64,000 bases of DNA, taken from Takakia lepidozioides (Eukaryota > Streptophyta > Takakiopsida > Takakiales > Takakiaceae). The position numbers were made by a program, and so were the translations under genes. This document shows, in pieces, positions 44,848 to 56,299 of the stretch; the first letter of the stretch is position 1; every line of letters begins with the position of its first letter. The stretch covers positions 31,248,001-31,312,000 of the forward strand of contig CM060733.1 in assembly GCA_030704615.1 (NCBI GenBank), given 5' to 3'. Below the pieces are notes generated by a model. The model ran no database searches, was not told the origin of the DNA, and worked only from the letters and a program-made list of their open reading frames with translations.

Positions 44848-45355
44848 GTCGGATTCCGGCAACCCAGGCTCCTCCAGCAGGGCCACTGTCAAATCCTCCC
44901 ACCCCTTCTTACCTCAGTTTCACTATTATCAAATACTTAAGAATCTGAGGGGGTTGCAACTGTGGTGGGTAGTGCGACAGTAAGGTAATAGCATTACAGG
45001 CGGTGAGGTTCAGGGTTCGATTCTTGATGAGAGGCTCTTGTAGTGTAACCCTGGTTGATGTAACCCTCCAGTTGGTGTAACCCTCTGCAACCCCGGTTTC
45101 TCATGTAACTCTGGTTTGTCCATTTTATACTTAGCCACATTTGGACTTAGTCAAGTTTCGAGACCAAGTGTAGGTTACACCAACTGGAGTTACATTCCAT
45201 TATGTGTAACCCCGAGCGGAGTTACACACCTCGTCATGTAACCCAGTGTACCCTAGACTAGAGTTGACACTCCTTCAGTTCCATGTCACTCTCAAGAGAG
45301 GGTGGGGATGATTTGACGTGCCGGAAACCGGCGTACCATCCTGTCAGAGGTTGCA
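44848..45355. repeat. Inverted-repeat-bounded segment with GTAACCC repeats
   Basis: The left end (cggattccggcaaccc, gtcaaatcctcccacccc) and the reverse complement of the right end (cggtttccggcacgtcaaat, catccccaccct) share blocks in the same order. The interior has many tgtaaccc/gttacacc copies in both orientations. It resembles a non-autonomous DNA element. Exact ends and duplication were not fixed. Confidence 0.45.
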
Positions 45356-46065
45356 CGTGTGCCTATTATCGTCCATTTAACAATTTTCCCAAGTCATTTA
45401 GCTTTTTGTAGTGTATCCAAATGTAATTGATTTGTGTATTATCATGTGTCAAAAGACGCCTCCCAGACCCAACACATTTTTTCCTTTCGGAGGCGGCGCA
45501 CACTTATGCCCAGGACAAGACATAGCACGAGCGATACCACTCTTTCTAGTACTCCACCTTGTGACCAAATGCAGGTAACATGTTTATTGTTATGCAGTAA
45601 TTACAAGTTTTGTATGGTGGTTGGTGATGTAATGTTGCATCATGTCTTATTGAGATGTAAAATAGTATCTTTGCTCGTGTTGTGTATATATATATGATAA
45701 TTACCATCAATAAGTGCCTCTTCGCTCGCGATTGATAATACAACTATTCATTTATATCTGGCTTGTTCTAGTGTGTTGCAAAGGACCCACTCTCAATGAC
45801 ATGCCCAAGGGACACTACATATTAGCACACATTTTGTTGTCTTTAGCATTTTCACAAATGTGCTAGACTCGGCTTGGCAGGTGGGATCGGGTGGGAGCTG
45901 ATGAAGTCCGAGACAACTACAAACTGAAGAGAACCTACATCCCCAAAGATGGATTTCCAATGTTGGTTCGAAGCCGTACTTCTTGATGAGGAGGACCTTG
46001 CGATGGGCACTCCAACATTATGGTAAGCATACTGAAACAATGCTTTACTTCACAGGACCATAAAA

Positions 46066-46088
46066 AATAAATAAATAAATAAATAAAA
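46066..46088. repeat. (AAAT)n microsatellite
   Basis: Five to six aaat units. No gene is supported between 45360 and 46120. Confidence 0.8.
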
Positions 46089-46420
46089 ACCGGAATACAA
46101 AACACATCTGAGTGTGCACTACCGTACTTACCTAGCTTATTAGGCACTTCTGCGTCTAATAATTAATAAAATTGAAATATTATTAGGCAAATTCGTTTTT
46201 ATTATTTAGGCACCTCACCTAGGTAATTTAGTACAGTCGACCTTAGATAAATGTTACCTGCTTTTTAGTTATTTCACCCTTAATGTTATGAAATTGTTAC
46301 TGACATTGTAAGTGTCTCAAATGCCTGTTGGCATTCAGCTGTCCATGCAAACACTGCATCCTTCTTCAAAAGCTTGCTCAATGGTGCTGCCATCTGTGCA
46401 TACCGTCTGACAAACCTTCT

Positions 46421-46741
46421 TTAATAGCTGGTTTGTCCAAGAAATCTCCTTAGAGCCTTAACATTTACTGGTGGTGGGGATGCTTTAATGACCTCAGTCT
46501 TTTGAGGATCCACAAGCAGTCCCTTCTTACACACAATGTGTCCCAGATATACCCCTGAGTTCACAAAGAAAGTACATTTTTCTGGATTCAGACCAAGACC
46601 TCTCATCCTGCATCTGGCCAAACATAATTCCAACTTCTGCAAGTGCTCATTCTTAGAGCTGTACACACTGAAGTCATCTAAGAACACTTGCATGAAATCA
46701 TCCAAATACTCATGGAAAGATTCACTTATCACTCTCTGGAA
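46421..46741 (-). pseudogene. Ty3/gypsy reverse transcriptase fragment
   Basis: A 103-codon frame reads DDFMQVFLDDFSVYSSKNEH, LGLNPEKCTFFVNSGVYLGH and GLLVDPQKTEVIKASPPPVN, LRRFLGQTSY. The FLDDF box is the catalytic YxDD-type motif of gypsy RT. It is close to the RT at 58364-59770 on the other strand but from another copy. About 100 bp more of diverged coding continues to 46320 (thumb/RNase H start). No LTR adjoins it. Confidence 0.85.
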
Positions 46742-47190
46742 AGTTGCTGACTATAGCGTTATTGGATATGTGTTGTGAAAATATGGCTCTCCTCTCCATA
46801 GTTGTTAGATCTTATGATGAGCCTTAATATAGTTGGTTTGAGAAAACATTCATCCACTCTTATCAAGGATCTATGGTTTTTATCAAAAGGCACCACGTCC
46901 ATAACAAAATAACATAATGAACAATTATTTTTTACCTCCCTCAAAGACTATTGTTGAGGTAATTTCTTTTTAGAAAAAACATAATGGTTTTGAAAATAGA
47001 TATTACTCAACAATAGTTTGTGAGGGACATCAAAAACAATTGTTGAGGTAATTTTCTTTTAAGGATATCAAGGATGATGATGTTCATAACCTTAACATTC
47101 TCTCAGATTCAGAAATTCACATGAGATAGGTGATGAGACTTATGAGGATGTAGTTGCATCAATGCATGGCCCTTTGGAAGTTGTGTGGAC

Positions 47191-47677
47191 CAGTGTTGGT
47201 CTGGTATGGGTATAAGACCCGAATATCAACGCTGGTATCAACCCTCATATCAGGGACCAGACCGGCCCGGTCTTAAGTTCTACAATACCAAGTCATATAC
47301 CAGACCAGGCTGGTATCCATTTTCTCATACTAGCCACAGTACCAATACCCCCCGCCATCTTCCTCATTTGCTCTGGTATGTGTATTATACTAGTTTATAT
47401 GTACATACATGTACTTATTTATATTTACTTTATGCTTATTGTATTTGTTTTTACTCGATATTTGATAAATTTGTAAGTCAAATGGCTTTGGAATGATACC
47501 ATAATTGATATCTCATACCCGCTGGTATTTGTGGTCATGATACTCATACTCATACCAGTCTCTGGAAAAAATTACATCCACCATTATATATAGACTAGAC
47601 TGGTGTGAAAATTTTGTGATGGGGCTGGTACCAAGACCAGTCTGGTATGTCCTAAACCTGATACCATACCAACACCG
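47191..47677. mobile_element. hAT-type MITE with perfect 8-bp target duplication
   Basis: A 487-bp element. Left end cagtgttggtctggtat; reverse complement of the right end cggtgttggtatggtat (15 of 17 match). Flanked by gtgtggac at 47183-47190 and 47678-47685, an exact 8-bp duplication as made by hAT transposases. The interior is rich in ggtatgg/ccatacc palindromes and encodes no transposase. It interrupts the coding remnant of element copy a. Confidence 0.9.
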
Positions 47678-48239
47678 GTGTGGACTTGAAATTTTCAATT
47701 TAGGCATTTTTTACCTTTTTTCTTAACTAAATAATATAATTTAGGCATTTCTTCTACATATTTGGACATTTTGGTATTTTTCACAATTTTTGAGCAATTA
47801 AGCACTTATGTGTATTTTTTTCCAAGTTTTAGGCACATTTTCCAAAAATGTTCTAAATTTGATTAGGCACTTGATTTTGAATTAATTATTTCCTAATAAG
47901 CTAGGTAAGTACGGTATTTATCAAGCTAAAAGTCAACAGCCTAATTATCATACCCCCTACAATCCCTCACCAAGAGTCGGTGGTGAAAGCCATGAAAATA
48001 GGAGTCTACCAACCAGCAGCCTAATTACTTAAGTAATTCACCTACTTCTAAAGGTGCTTAATACCTGATGGCTAGGCTGAGAGTTAAAGGTAAAGGTAAA
48101 TTAACACCCCCTCTCGGTTCTAAGAAAGCCAACCAGAGGATAGGTGTGAAGGAAAGCAGGTGATTATGCCGAAGCAACCTATGTCGCTTACAACTCATAG
48201 ACCGGACTCAAGAATGAATTGATCACTTACTCTATTTTT

Positions 48240-48395
48240 GTCTTTTGCTTGACATCTGCAAGGCTGCACACTCCCAAAGCTGCTCTAAATTTCTCGAATT
48301 TTATCCTTCAAAGTGGCTTTGTCATTAAGTCTGCAATCTGATCTTGAGTTGACACATGAACTAGATCAACCTCACCACTCTCTACGGGGATGTAT
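48240..48395 (-). pseudogene. Ty1/copia pol C-terminal fragment
   Basis: The minus strand reads GEVDLVHVSTQDQIADLMTK PL, stop, RIKFEKFRAALGVCSLAD. This is the standard copia RNase H end (HVSTxDQxADxxTKPL...KFxxFRxxLGV). One in-frame stop. Nothing else of the element is recognisable. Confidence 0.8.
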
Positions 48396-48831
48396 GTTGC
48401 ATGAGCGGTGAGCGGGTTTAAGCATGAGCATGAGCATAAACTAGTTATGTGAATATTTTTGGAATTTGGCACAAGTATAGAGGCAATTTTTGAGTGTTTT
48501 TCATGTACTCAAACACGTAGGTGAACGATCAAATGTTGCATCGACCTTAGGTTCGAGAACCACAACGTAGGTTCGGGAGCTACCGGACCTAGGTAGTGGT
48601 TGCCGATTATAATTGAATAGTGCTATAGATGCGGTCACTGCGGGGATAGGCCCGTCTTCTATAACCGCGGTTATTTTTATATTTTTTATTTTTTTCTCCA
48701 AAAATTCCCGCAAATTCCCTGATGACTTCCACGACCACTTCCACGACGACATGTTGGTTTTGGTGGATGCCATAAATGACAAAAATATCAAATTATCATG
48801 ACATTTGTGAATTCGATGCAATTAGAATGTA

Positions 48832-49510
48832 CCATAGTGGAACGGCAGATTAGGCACTTTAGTGCCTAATAATTATTCAATCTGAAATTTTCTCTTTAAG
48901 CACTTTAAGAAAGAATTTATATAGATTAGGCACATGTCATCCATGATATCTCATGTTTAGGCACCTTTCATCACTTGGAACTCTCTCATTTCATCCCCTC
49001 CCTCTTCTTTCCCAAGACAAACCCTATGACAAGTCATGTCATTTGCAACAATGCTATCTCTTTTGTGAAGATGGCATGAGAGAGCACAATGCACGGTACT
49101 GACGTAGATGTAGAGATGGGTAAATTGGAGGAACTTCTATCTTGATGTCGAGGTGGTGGAGAGCACGAGTCGCTGCCTTGGAAATTTGCGCATGAAAGAC
49201 ACAGATATACCTAACTTGAGGTGATCAAGAATTCAATGATGAACATTTGCAGGATGTTCGGGACTCATTGGAAGGTCCTATAGAGGTTGTATGGACCTAG
49301 GGAATTGGCCAATATTTTTTGAATATTTATGGAGATTTATTTATTTATTTTTGCTTCCAATAGAAATTCTATAGAGTTTAGAGAATTTTATTGAATGGGG
49401 CACTTTCATGTTATTTTTCCAGCCTTTTAGGCATAAATATTGAAAAATCACAGATTTCCTTAGGCAATTTTTTAAATTTAAGTTGTGCCTAATTTGCCGT
49501 TCAACTACGG
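48832..49510. mobile_element. TA-flanked inverted-repeat element, copy b (679 bp)
   Basis: Ends match in inverse over 28 bp including the TA (25 of 28): left ccatagtggaacggcagatt, right (reverse complement) ccgtagttgaacggcaaatt, each followed by aggcac. TA at 48830-48831 and 49511-49512. An interior remnant near 49222-49303 reads DEHLQDVRDSLEGPIEVVWT, paralleling the coding in copy a. Internal deletion derivative of the same family. Confidence 0.7.
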
Positions 49511-50404
49511 TAGGTGAGCTATGAGAGCACCCACTCGACAAATTTTCCCGAAACCTTGACATTTTGCCAAGCAGGTCAGTGATGCATTTGAAGAGCTGCG
49601 TATGTGCCATGTCTGCATAACCATTTTGAAAAACAAAATGATATGATATATCGTAAGATATAAAAATTGATGGTACTATAAATGAGAGTGATCACAGGAA
49701 GTTAAATGAAAGACTTTTTAGCTTGGTTTGCTAGAGTACCACAAAGAAGGATATGCCTACGTGGAGGGTGCAGAGTACATATTAAGTAGCAAATAACTAG
49801 ACTCATGCAACTCCATGTCGTTTCAATCAGCTTCAGGTCATTATCTAGGCAGAGCAGCAACATGGAGGACACTTCTCAAGGAGCACTTCTTGGTCATCAC
49901 TAGAGGAGATCAGGCGGAGAGCACGAACTGGAGCAAGGATGGAGAGCACGGTGAAGGAGGAGAGACGATCTGTTGTTGCTTGATACATGCAAGCTGTAGA
50001 GTTATACTTTAGAGCAGACTAGGGACACCATGGCTTCGGCTTGATATTGATAGATCATAATCTGATACATATTCCATACCCACACTGTGTAGAGAGACCT
50101 GAGTGAAGCTGTGGAATGAAGGGATGATGGATTGGAACATGGTAGATTGCTGAAGCAATCTGTTGCTTAAATATAAACAGTAAGGTAATTCGCTGACATG
50201 AAGGCAAGAAAGAATACAAACAAGAAGCACTTCCATGATACGCTAGTTGTAGGTCATGACTGATTGTTCTGAGCGGGCGGAGTGCTTAGAAATATCCAAC
50301 TCTTCTATCTTGGAGTTCCCACCTCAGATAGCAAAGGGATGGGTGAATAAAGCCGCTCGACATTTGGCGACCATACTGGGGAACTGGGTCAAGAACAACC
50401 AGAT

Positions 50405-50937
50405 GTGACAGGCATCTGGTGGGATCATGGTGGTTGGAGAATCAAAGAATTTGATGTGAATCAAATTCACTGTGGAACTGAGAAAGAAAGATTGTCCAAA
50501 CAATTCTTTCAGAGGTTCTTGGAATTGCCAGACGGTTGCAAGGAAAACATTCTTACGAGAGTGCATGATGCAGATCCAGAGTGGGGTCTGGAGAAAGGAG
50601 TGATAAAGATTTATCAAGTGGCCTGTAGAGGGAGAGCAAGTTGGTTACCAACACTGGTTTATGTGATAGCGTTGCTATCGAGTTTGAAGGCTGGGAGGAA
50701 CGGGAAGTGAATGTTTACACTCATATGCATGAAGAATTGGTACTGGTAAAGAATTGGATTCCTAAGGATATCCTGTGGATCAAACTCACACCAAGAACAG
50801 CTTTCCAGACGTGCTTGCCATATGGTTATATGGTAACGGAGACTTCTAGTATAGCCAAGGGTGCATTAGAGCTTGAGAGAAATCCAGGCATATACGAGAA
50901 ATACTACAGAAGAGAGTTTTGGTTATTGCCTCATTAA
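50405..50937 (+). pseudogene. Extra 5' ORF of the outer gypsy element
   Basis: Two overlapping frames (50405-50710 and 50641-50937) contain LSKQFFQRFLELPDGCKENI, DADPEWGLEKGVIKI and NWIPKDILWIKL. The inner element has a collinear ORF at 55672-56139 (FLENFHGLPRAIQQKIF, DDKWGLKGGVISI, YWIPKDLLQVRY). Conservation in both copies marks it as a genuine element protein upstream of gag, as in Ogre-type Tat elements. Function unknown. One frameshift near 50700. Confidence 0.6.
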
Positions 50938-50957
50938 AGATATGAAAGACATGGGAC

Positions 50958-52413
50958 ATGAGTGATGAAAGAGAAGCTAGACTTCACAGATATTCAGCAA
51001 AAAGAGAGAGTTATTTGAAAACTAATTATCCATATCTTTGGGAGAGAGGAATAGACATAGGGGAATCATCTGGACCTCTCACACCATTAAGACCAGAGAG
51101 TACATCACCCATACCAGAAGAACCAGAGTTGGATACCACTCCTTCTTATTCTTTACAAAAAAGATTAAGGGATTTGGTACAGGAAGAAGATCAGCCACGA
51201 GGAGAGAGATCTGAGGTACATCCCTGGATTAAAGATTTGACAGAAATCTTTGATCAGAGTTTGCATGGGACACCAAAAGCGGGAACTCCAGTTTCTGAAT
51301 CGCAAGATAAAGAAGGAGAGGAAGATGTGGTAGAGCCAACGGAGAGTTCAGACTCTCCAACACCACTCCAGTTGAGTTATATGAGTGAGGAAGAGGAAAA
51401 ACAAGAGAAGAATTGGAAGATGAAAAAAACAGAGAGAAGAATTGGGAAGATGAAGAGTATGAAGAAGTAGACCCAACAGTTGAGGTTGAGACTACAACCA
51501 GGACATCCAAACCTGTTAGACCTGGATCAAGTGGAGCACTTGGATCACAGGCCAACGAAGGTGTCGGCTCAAGAGGATCAGGCGGACAGCTTGGATCTGG
51601 CTCTGGGGGGACAGGGAATGTGGGAAGTAGTGCAACTGGAGCTGGGAAACTGTGAGTACAGTGGGGCCAGTAGCAGGGAGTGCTCAGGGGCCAACACTTG
51701 GTGGGAGATCCACCACTACAATAGTAGGTCCTCAAGGATCAGCACCTGTCAGTGGGCAGGGTGTAGGGCCACAGATGGCGGTACCTCCAACACGGGCAAA
51801 ACCACCTTTTCCAATATATGCAGGGAAAATGGATCCTGATGTACACATCAGCCAATTTGAGCACATGTGTATTGTGAACAATAAGAATGGCGATGATGCC
51901 AAGATGAGATTGTTTCCTTGTTCACTTATAAAGAAAGCGAGTGAATGGTATGCAAGATTCCCTAATAATCATTTCCTAACCTGGAATGGCCTTAGTACAA
52001 CATTCCGAAACAGGTTCAGGACAAGCAAAATTGAGGATGAAGTGTATGGGAGTTTACAACAGTTAAAGCAAAAGAAGCATGAAACTGTTGAAGAGTACAT
52101 GGAAAAGATGGAGTTAATGATGAAAAAGTTGGTTGTTGTACCAGCACCAGGGTTACAAAAGACCTGGTTTGTGAGTGGATTAAGACCTGAATTACAAAAG
52201 AAAGTGGATATGCTATCCCATAATACAGTGGAAGAGGCATTTGAAACAGCCAACAGAATTGAACAATTGGGGATGCTCAGAAGAGAGAAAAGGGATGATG
52301 AAGACTCTGAAGATGAGTCAGATGAAGAAGAAGAGCAAAAGCTCAAGAGGAAAAATAAGAAGAAGAAAAAGTTGAAGAGGGATAACTATGAGAAAAGATT
52401 GGAAGAAATTTGA
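50958..52413 (+). pseudogene. gag of the outer gypsy element
   Basis: An acidic N-terminal frame (MSDEREARLHRYSAKRESYL, 50958-51470) shifts near 51460 and 51650 into the capsid-like frame 51652-52413: Retrotrans_gag core PIYAGKMDPDVHISQFEHMC, MRLFPCSLIKKASEWYARFP, LTWNGLSTTFRNRF, then a Lys/Glu-rich tail ending at TGA 52411-52413. The gag core is almost undamaged, so frame breaks lie mostly in linkers. Confidence 0.8.
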
Positions 52414-52447
52414 AAAAAATATGTCACAGAGGCTGCAACACATTGGA

Positions 52448-53149
52448 GGAAGGGTGTTTGGTGTGCAAAATGCCAAAATGAAGGCCATACCACAGCTGAA
52501 TGCCACATGAAAAAGAAACATTGTACTATCTGTAAAATGGATAACTATTCTACTGAGAATTGCTATTACAACAGAAGGACAGCTGCAAGAAAACCTAGGC
52601 AAGTGATGGTGCATCAAGTGCAGCCCTAGCCAAGAAGAAACAATGATCAGGACCACTATGGTAGGCTTGGTGGATATAACAATGGTATGGCAAGGAGAGG
52701 TAATCCAAGATGGAATTACCAAGGCAATCCCAGAGGCAACTATCAGGGTAATCTTAGAGGGAATTACCAGCCAGGGAATCAAGATTATAGAAATAATCCC
52801 AGAGCAGACCAAGGGCGAGGACCCAATGGTGAAGAACTGTGTTACTGTTGAAAATTGTAATCAGGCGGGACATCGCAAAGCAGCCTGTCCATTCTGGATC
52901 AGACACCAGAATGAGATGAGAGCTCCTGTGAATGAGGGGCTAGTGGTGGCAGCTCACATGGTTAGGCTATGTTTTGTACTAGAAGTAAGTACAATAATAG
53001 TGACCAGAAGCAAAGCTAAACTAATACCTCCAGTAGATGAGGAAGAAGATGTTAATGAAGATGGCAGTGATGTGCCTGGAGATGATGAGGCTTGGAGAGA
53101 TGAGAAGGAACTGCACAAGGAAGTGGCTAATACCATAAGGGAGATGTAG
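52448..53149 (+). pseudogene. Zinc-knuckle (NC) region of the outer element, first copy
   Basis: WCAKCQNEGHTTAECHMKKK is a canonical CX2CX4HX4C knuckle. HCTICKMDNYSTENC follows with Tyr for His, and CNQAGHRKAACP is a third knuckle. Then an acidic segment (DEEEDVNEDGSDVPGDDEAW). From 52749 the sequence enters the duplicated block. Confidence 0.7.
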
Positions 53150-54256
53150 AAGAATACTGATATCATTATGGCAGATTCTTCGGACTCTGATAGAGAAGAT
53201 GAAGAGGGTGAAGATGAAGTGAAGAAAGAAGCTGCACAAGTGCAGGGTAATGAAGGGACTTTGGCTGAAGTAATATGTCAGACCCAAAGCTGAGATTACT
53301 AGTGGACAGCTATTGGCTGTGGTACCTCATTGTAGGCACAGGCTGTATCAAGCAATCAATCAGATTGCTCATGTGACAGAGAAACACAGACCTGAACAAC
53401 AAGGTGACAAGTTATAATGTGAAGCCTGAAGGGCGAGAAGAAACAAATGGACTTTGATGATTCTATGCCAGTAATCCAATTGAGAATTGGAAGCACAGAC
53501 TTGACTGGGTAATCTTAGGGAATTACCAGCCAGAGGAATCAAGATTATAGAAATAATCCCAGAGCAGACCAAGGGCGAGGACCCAATGGTGAAGAATTAC
53601 TGTTGAAAATTGTAATCAGGCGGGACATCGCAAAGCAGCCTGTCCATTCTGGATCAGACACCAGAATGAGATGAGAGCTCCTGTGAATGAGGGGCTAGTG
53701 GTGGCAGCTCACATGGTTAGGCTATGTTTTGTACTAGAAGTAAGTACAATAATAGTGACCAGAAGCAAAGCTAAACTAATACCTCCAGTAGATGAGGAAG
53801 AAGATGTTAATGAAGATGGCAGTGATGTGCCTGGAGATGATGAGGCTTGGAGAGATGAGAAGGAACTGCACAAGGAAGTGGCTAATACCATAAGGGAGAT
53901 GTAGAAGAATACTGATATCATTATGGCAGATTCTTCGGACTCTGATAGAGAAGATGAAGAGGGTGAAGATGAAGTGAAGAAAGAAGCTGCACAAGTGCAG
54001 GGTAATGAAGGGACTTTGGCTGAAGTAATATGTCAGACCAAAGCTGAGATTACTAGTGGACAGCTATTGGCTGTGGTACCTCATTGTAGGCACAGGCTGT
54101 ATCAAGCAATCAATCAGATTGCTCATGTGACAGAGAACACAGACCTGAACAACAAGGTGACAAGTTATAATGTGAAGCCTGAAGGGCGAGAAACAATCAT
54201 GGACTTTGATGATTCTATGCCAGTAATCCAATTGAGAATTGGAAGCACAGACTTGA
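52749..54256 (+). repeat. 755-bp tandem duplication inside the outer gypsy element
   Basis: Copy 1 (about 52749-53506) and copy 2 (about 53511-54256) run in parallel with a 754-755 bp offset. Stops at 53149 and 53904 correspond. The junction at about 53507 joins cacagacttgactg to ggtaatcttagg, with ggtaatctta shared at the breakpoint. Differences are nearly all one- to few-base indels at short runs (cccaaag/ccaaag, gaaacac/gaacac, agaggg/aggg), mainly in copy 1 relative to the open frame. Confidence 0.9.
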
Positions 54257-54720
54257 CTGATGTACTGATAGATGGAGGCTCATGAGTGAATATTATGACA
54301 GACCAATTAAGGCAGAAGCTTGGTCTGAGTAACATGAAACCAGCCCCATTCACAGTAACAATGGCAGATCAAAAGAGTGTACAGCCATTAGGTTTGATAA
54401 GAGGAGTTAGAATACAGATTCAAAAGATGATCTTTAAGATCACAGCGACTGTGTTGAGGATGGATGATGTCATGGAAGCTTACTCCTTATTGCTGGGTCG
54501 GCCATGGCTGAAACAGGCCAGGGTATTCCATGACTGGAATTCCCAGTTACTGACTGTGCATGATGGGAAGCACAAAATAGAGGTCGCCACTAGGAAATCT
54601 AGTAGGCTACCTGCTACCAGAAGACTCGTGGAGTCAGAGAGTATGACTGGAGGGGAGGACTTGCTGAGGAGCAGGAAGCTACACTGTTTGTTGCACACCC
54701 AGAGTGGGAGCAGGTTGTAG
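53923..54720 (+). pseudogene. Retroviral-type aspartic protease region of the outer element
   Basis: An acidic linker (53923 on) leads to DFDDSMPVIQLRIGSTDLTD and VLIDGGS at 54256-54285, the D-[ST/G]-G active-site loop (IDGGS form usual in Athila/Tat). TGA follows the Ser codon at once; a new frame 54286-54720 continues with LGLSNMKPAPFTVTMADQKS and YSLLLGRPWLKQARVFHDWN (LLGRPW flap/dimer motif). The stop after the active site inactivates it. An open frame with a small shift continues toward 54800. Confidence 0.75.
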
Positions 54721-54820
54721 AAATGCAACTGGGAGGCCTGAGTTGTTTAAAAGGTATTTGCTGTGGTGCAGTAACAGCAACACCAATTGAGGGGGAAACA
54801 AGCAGTTACCCACCACATTT

Positions 54821-55670
54821 TGATAACGACTATGCTACGAAGGACAGACAACGAGGGTCGCAACGGGACATACTTGGTAGTGATGGACGTACACTACCTG
54901 AGCCACAGGCAGAGACGGCTAAGTACGCGGTACTTAGCCAATGGCAGGACAAGGGTACATTACCACGAGAGCAGTAAGGGGTAGTGTAGTAACCGTGAGC
55001 CGTGAACCACGATATCACACGGTCACGATAGCATCGGCTTTAACCAATAGAGGGAGTAGTGGACCGTTTACCACTATGGCTCACGACCACTACAACGAGC
55101 CACTTTTTAGCAAACCTTTTAGGTTGCGTAGGCAGTTAGACAAACGGTCATTAACGACCGCAGGCTGTCACGGCTTTTTCGAGTATAGTATAAAAAGACT
55201 GCACGCAACTCAGAAGGTGTGCGGTAGGAGTATCAGTGATCAATGTGTATTTAGAGGGACTCAGAGTGATTTTTTGTACTTTTGTGATGATGTGACGAGC
55301 TCTGAAGTAAAGCCATGCTATTCGAAGTATCTCTGTGTAGAGTGAACGTGAGATGGTGAGAATGTGTATCATCTCATAATAGTTCTTGTTTTCTCTTGAC
55401 TACCATCTGCTTGTATGAACCAAGAGGCTTCAGTCCTTTCAACTAAGATCTTTTATGCTTAAGAGACTGTAGATTGGTCTTAATCAATAGGATTAAGCAG
55501 TCTGCAAGGATATGGCTTCATCCGACGTTCATGGTTTAGCTATCCTTAAAACGATTACTTCGTAATCGTTTATGAAAGCATACCGTCGGACAACCTTTGT
55601 TGCATGTCTTATGAAATGGGCAGTAGTGTTAATAGCCTGTTTTGTCTAAGTCATAAACCAGCGGTTAACA
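54821..55670 (+). mobile_element. 5' LTR of the inner gypsy element (about 850 bp)
   Basis: Starts tgataacg at 54821 where outer-element coding ends. It ends ggttaaca at 55670, directly before the primer-binding site. Start and end are near-inverse (tgataac/gttaaca). A TATA box, tataaaaag, is at 55189-55197 and would place the transcript start around 55220. Numerous acgac/gtcgt and cacgac short repeats lie upstream of it. The 3' LTR is outside the window, so the left border is inferred. Confidence 0.65.
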
Positions 55671-55689
55671 TTTGGCGACCATACTGGGG
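55671..55689 (+). other. Primer-binding site of the inner gypsy element
   Basis: tttggcgaccatactgggg follows the LTR CA end and is identical to the site at 50363-50381 in the outer element. It differs from the TGGCGCCG form at 19.2 kb. Confidence 0.8.
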
Positions 55690-56139
55690 ACTAACGGTAT
55701 GTTGAGTTCAAAAGTACTCAAAGAAGGATGGTTACTCAGTGATTTCTTGAAATCACGACAGAACGAGTCAATAGAAGCAAAGGAATGGAAAACATTCCTG
55801 GAAAATTTTCATGGTTTACCAAGAGCAATACAACAGAAAATCTTTCTGTCAGTCGTGAAAGGAGATGACAAATGGGGATTGAAGGGAGGAGTGATCAGTA
55901 TTACACGAGCACCTTGGGAATGTAGGATTAGAAGTGAAGAGTGGTTGTCTCGTCTAGCTCTATTGATTACTCTAATCCCAATCAGAAAAGTTTGTTACAC
56001 TAGTTATATTTTCAGAGAAGGTTGTTCAAATTATGAATATTGTCACACGATCATAGAAGCAGTGGAGTACTGGATACCCAAAGACTTATTGCAAGTCAGA
56101 TACACTGAAAAAGACATATGGTATTATTGTGCTCATTAA
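55672..56139 (+). CDS. Extra ORF upstream of gag, inner gypsy element
   Basis: Open for 155 codons; the Met nearest the element body is at about 55699 (MLSSKVLKEGWLLSDFLKSR), since the first codons overlap the primer-binding site. Predicted soluble, with FLENFHGLPRAIQQKIFLSV, GDDKWGLKGGVISI and a C-terminal YWIPKDLLQVRY. Homologous in order to 50405-50937. No known domain recognised. Sits like ORF1 of Ogre elements. Confidence 0.6.
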   Translation: MATILGTNGMLSSKVLKEGWLLSDFLKSRQNESIEAKEWKTFLENFHGLPRAIQQKIFLSVVKGDDKWGLKGGVISITRAPWECRIRSEEWLSRLALLITLIPIRKVCYTSYIFREGCSNYEYCHTIIEAVEYWIPKDLLQVRYTEKDIWYYCAH

Positions 56140-56299
56140 AAAGTTTGGTGATCAATCAGTAGAAAGGAAAAATAAGTTGTAATACGGATTCTTGCAAGAT
56201 AGGATGAGTCTTGAAGAAAGGGTAGAGACACTATAAATTTTCTTTACTGACATACCAAGACTGTTTTAAAGGGTACTGAAAAGGAATTCTACATATGAT

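Larger units (their letters stand above)
46122..47914. mobile_element. TA-flanked inverted-repeat element (Tc1/mariner-like), copy a
   Basis: The terminal 23 bp (46122 on, ccgtacttacctagcttatt) are exactly repeated in inverse at the right end (47892-47914). TA dinucleotides flank both ends (46120-46121, 47915-47916). Subterminal taggcac motifs recur. Near 47115-47190 a coding remnant reads GDETYEDVVASMHGPLEVVW, related to one in copy b (48832-49510). A gypsy RT fragment and a hAT MITE lie inside. TA duplication plus length suggest the Tc1/mariner superfamily. No DDE/DDD motif was seen. Confidence 0.65.
50363..54820 (+). mobile_element. Outer gypsy retrotransposon (Tat/Athila-like), 3' part cut by nested element
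   Basis: The internal region begins with the primer-binding site tttggcgaccatactgggg at 50363, right after an LTR ending ctcgaca (50362). It then has the 5' ORF, gag, zinc knuckles and protease. It stops at about 54820, where the LTR of the inner element begins. RT and integrase are not in this window and should lie beyond the inner element. The 5' LTR start was not identified. 49515-50360 is therefore mostly its LTR, with no other gene seen there. Confidence 0.7.
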
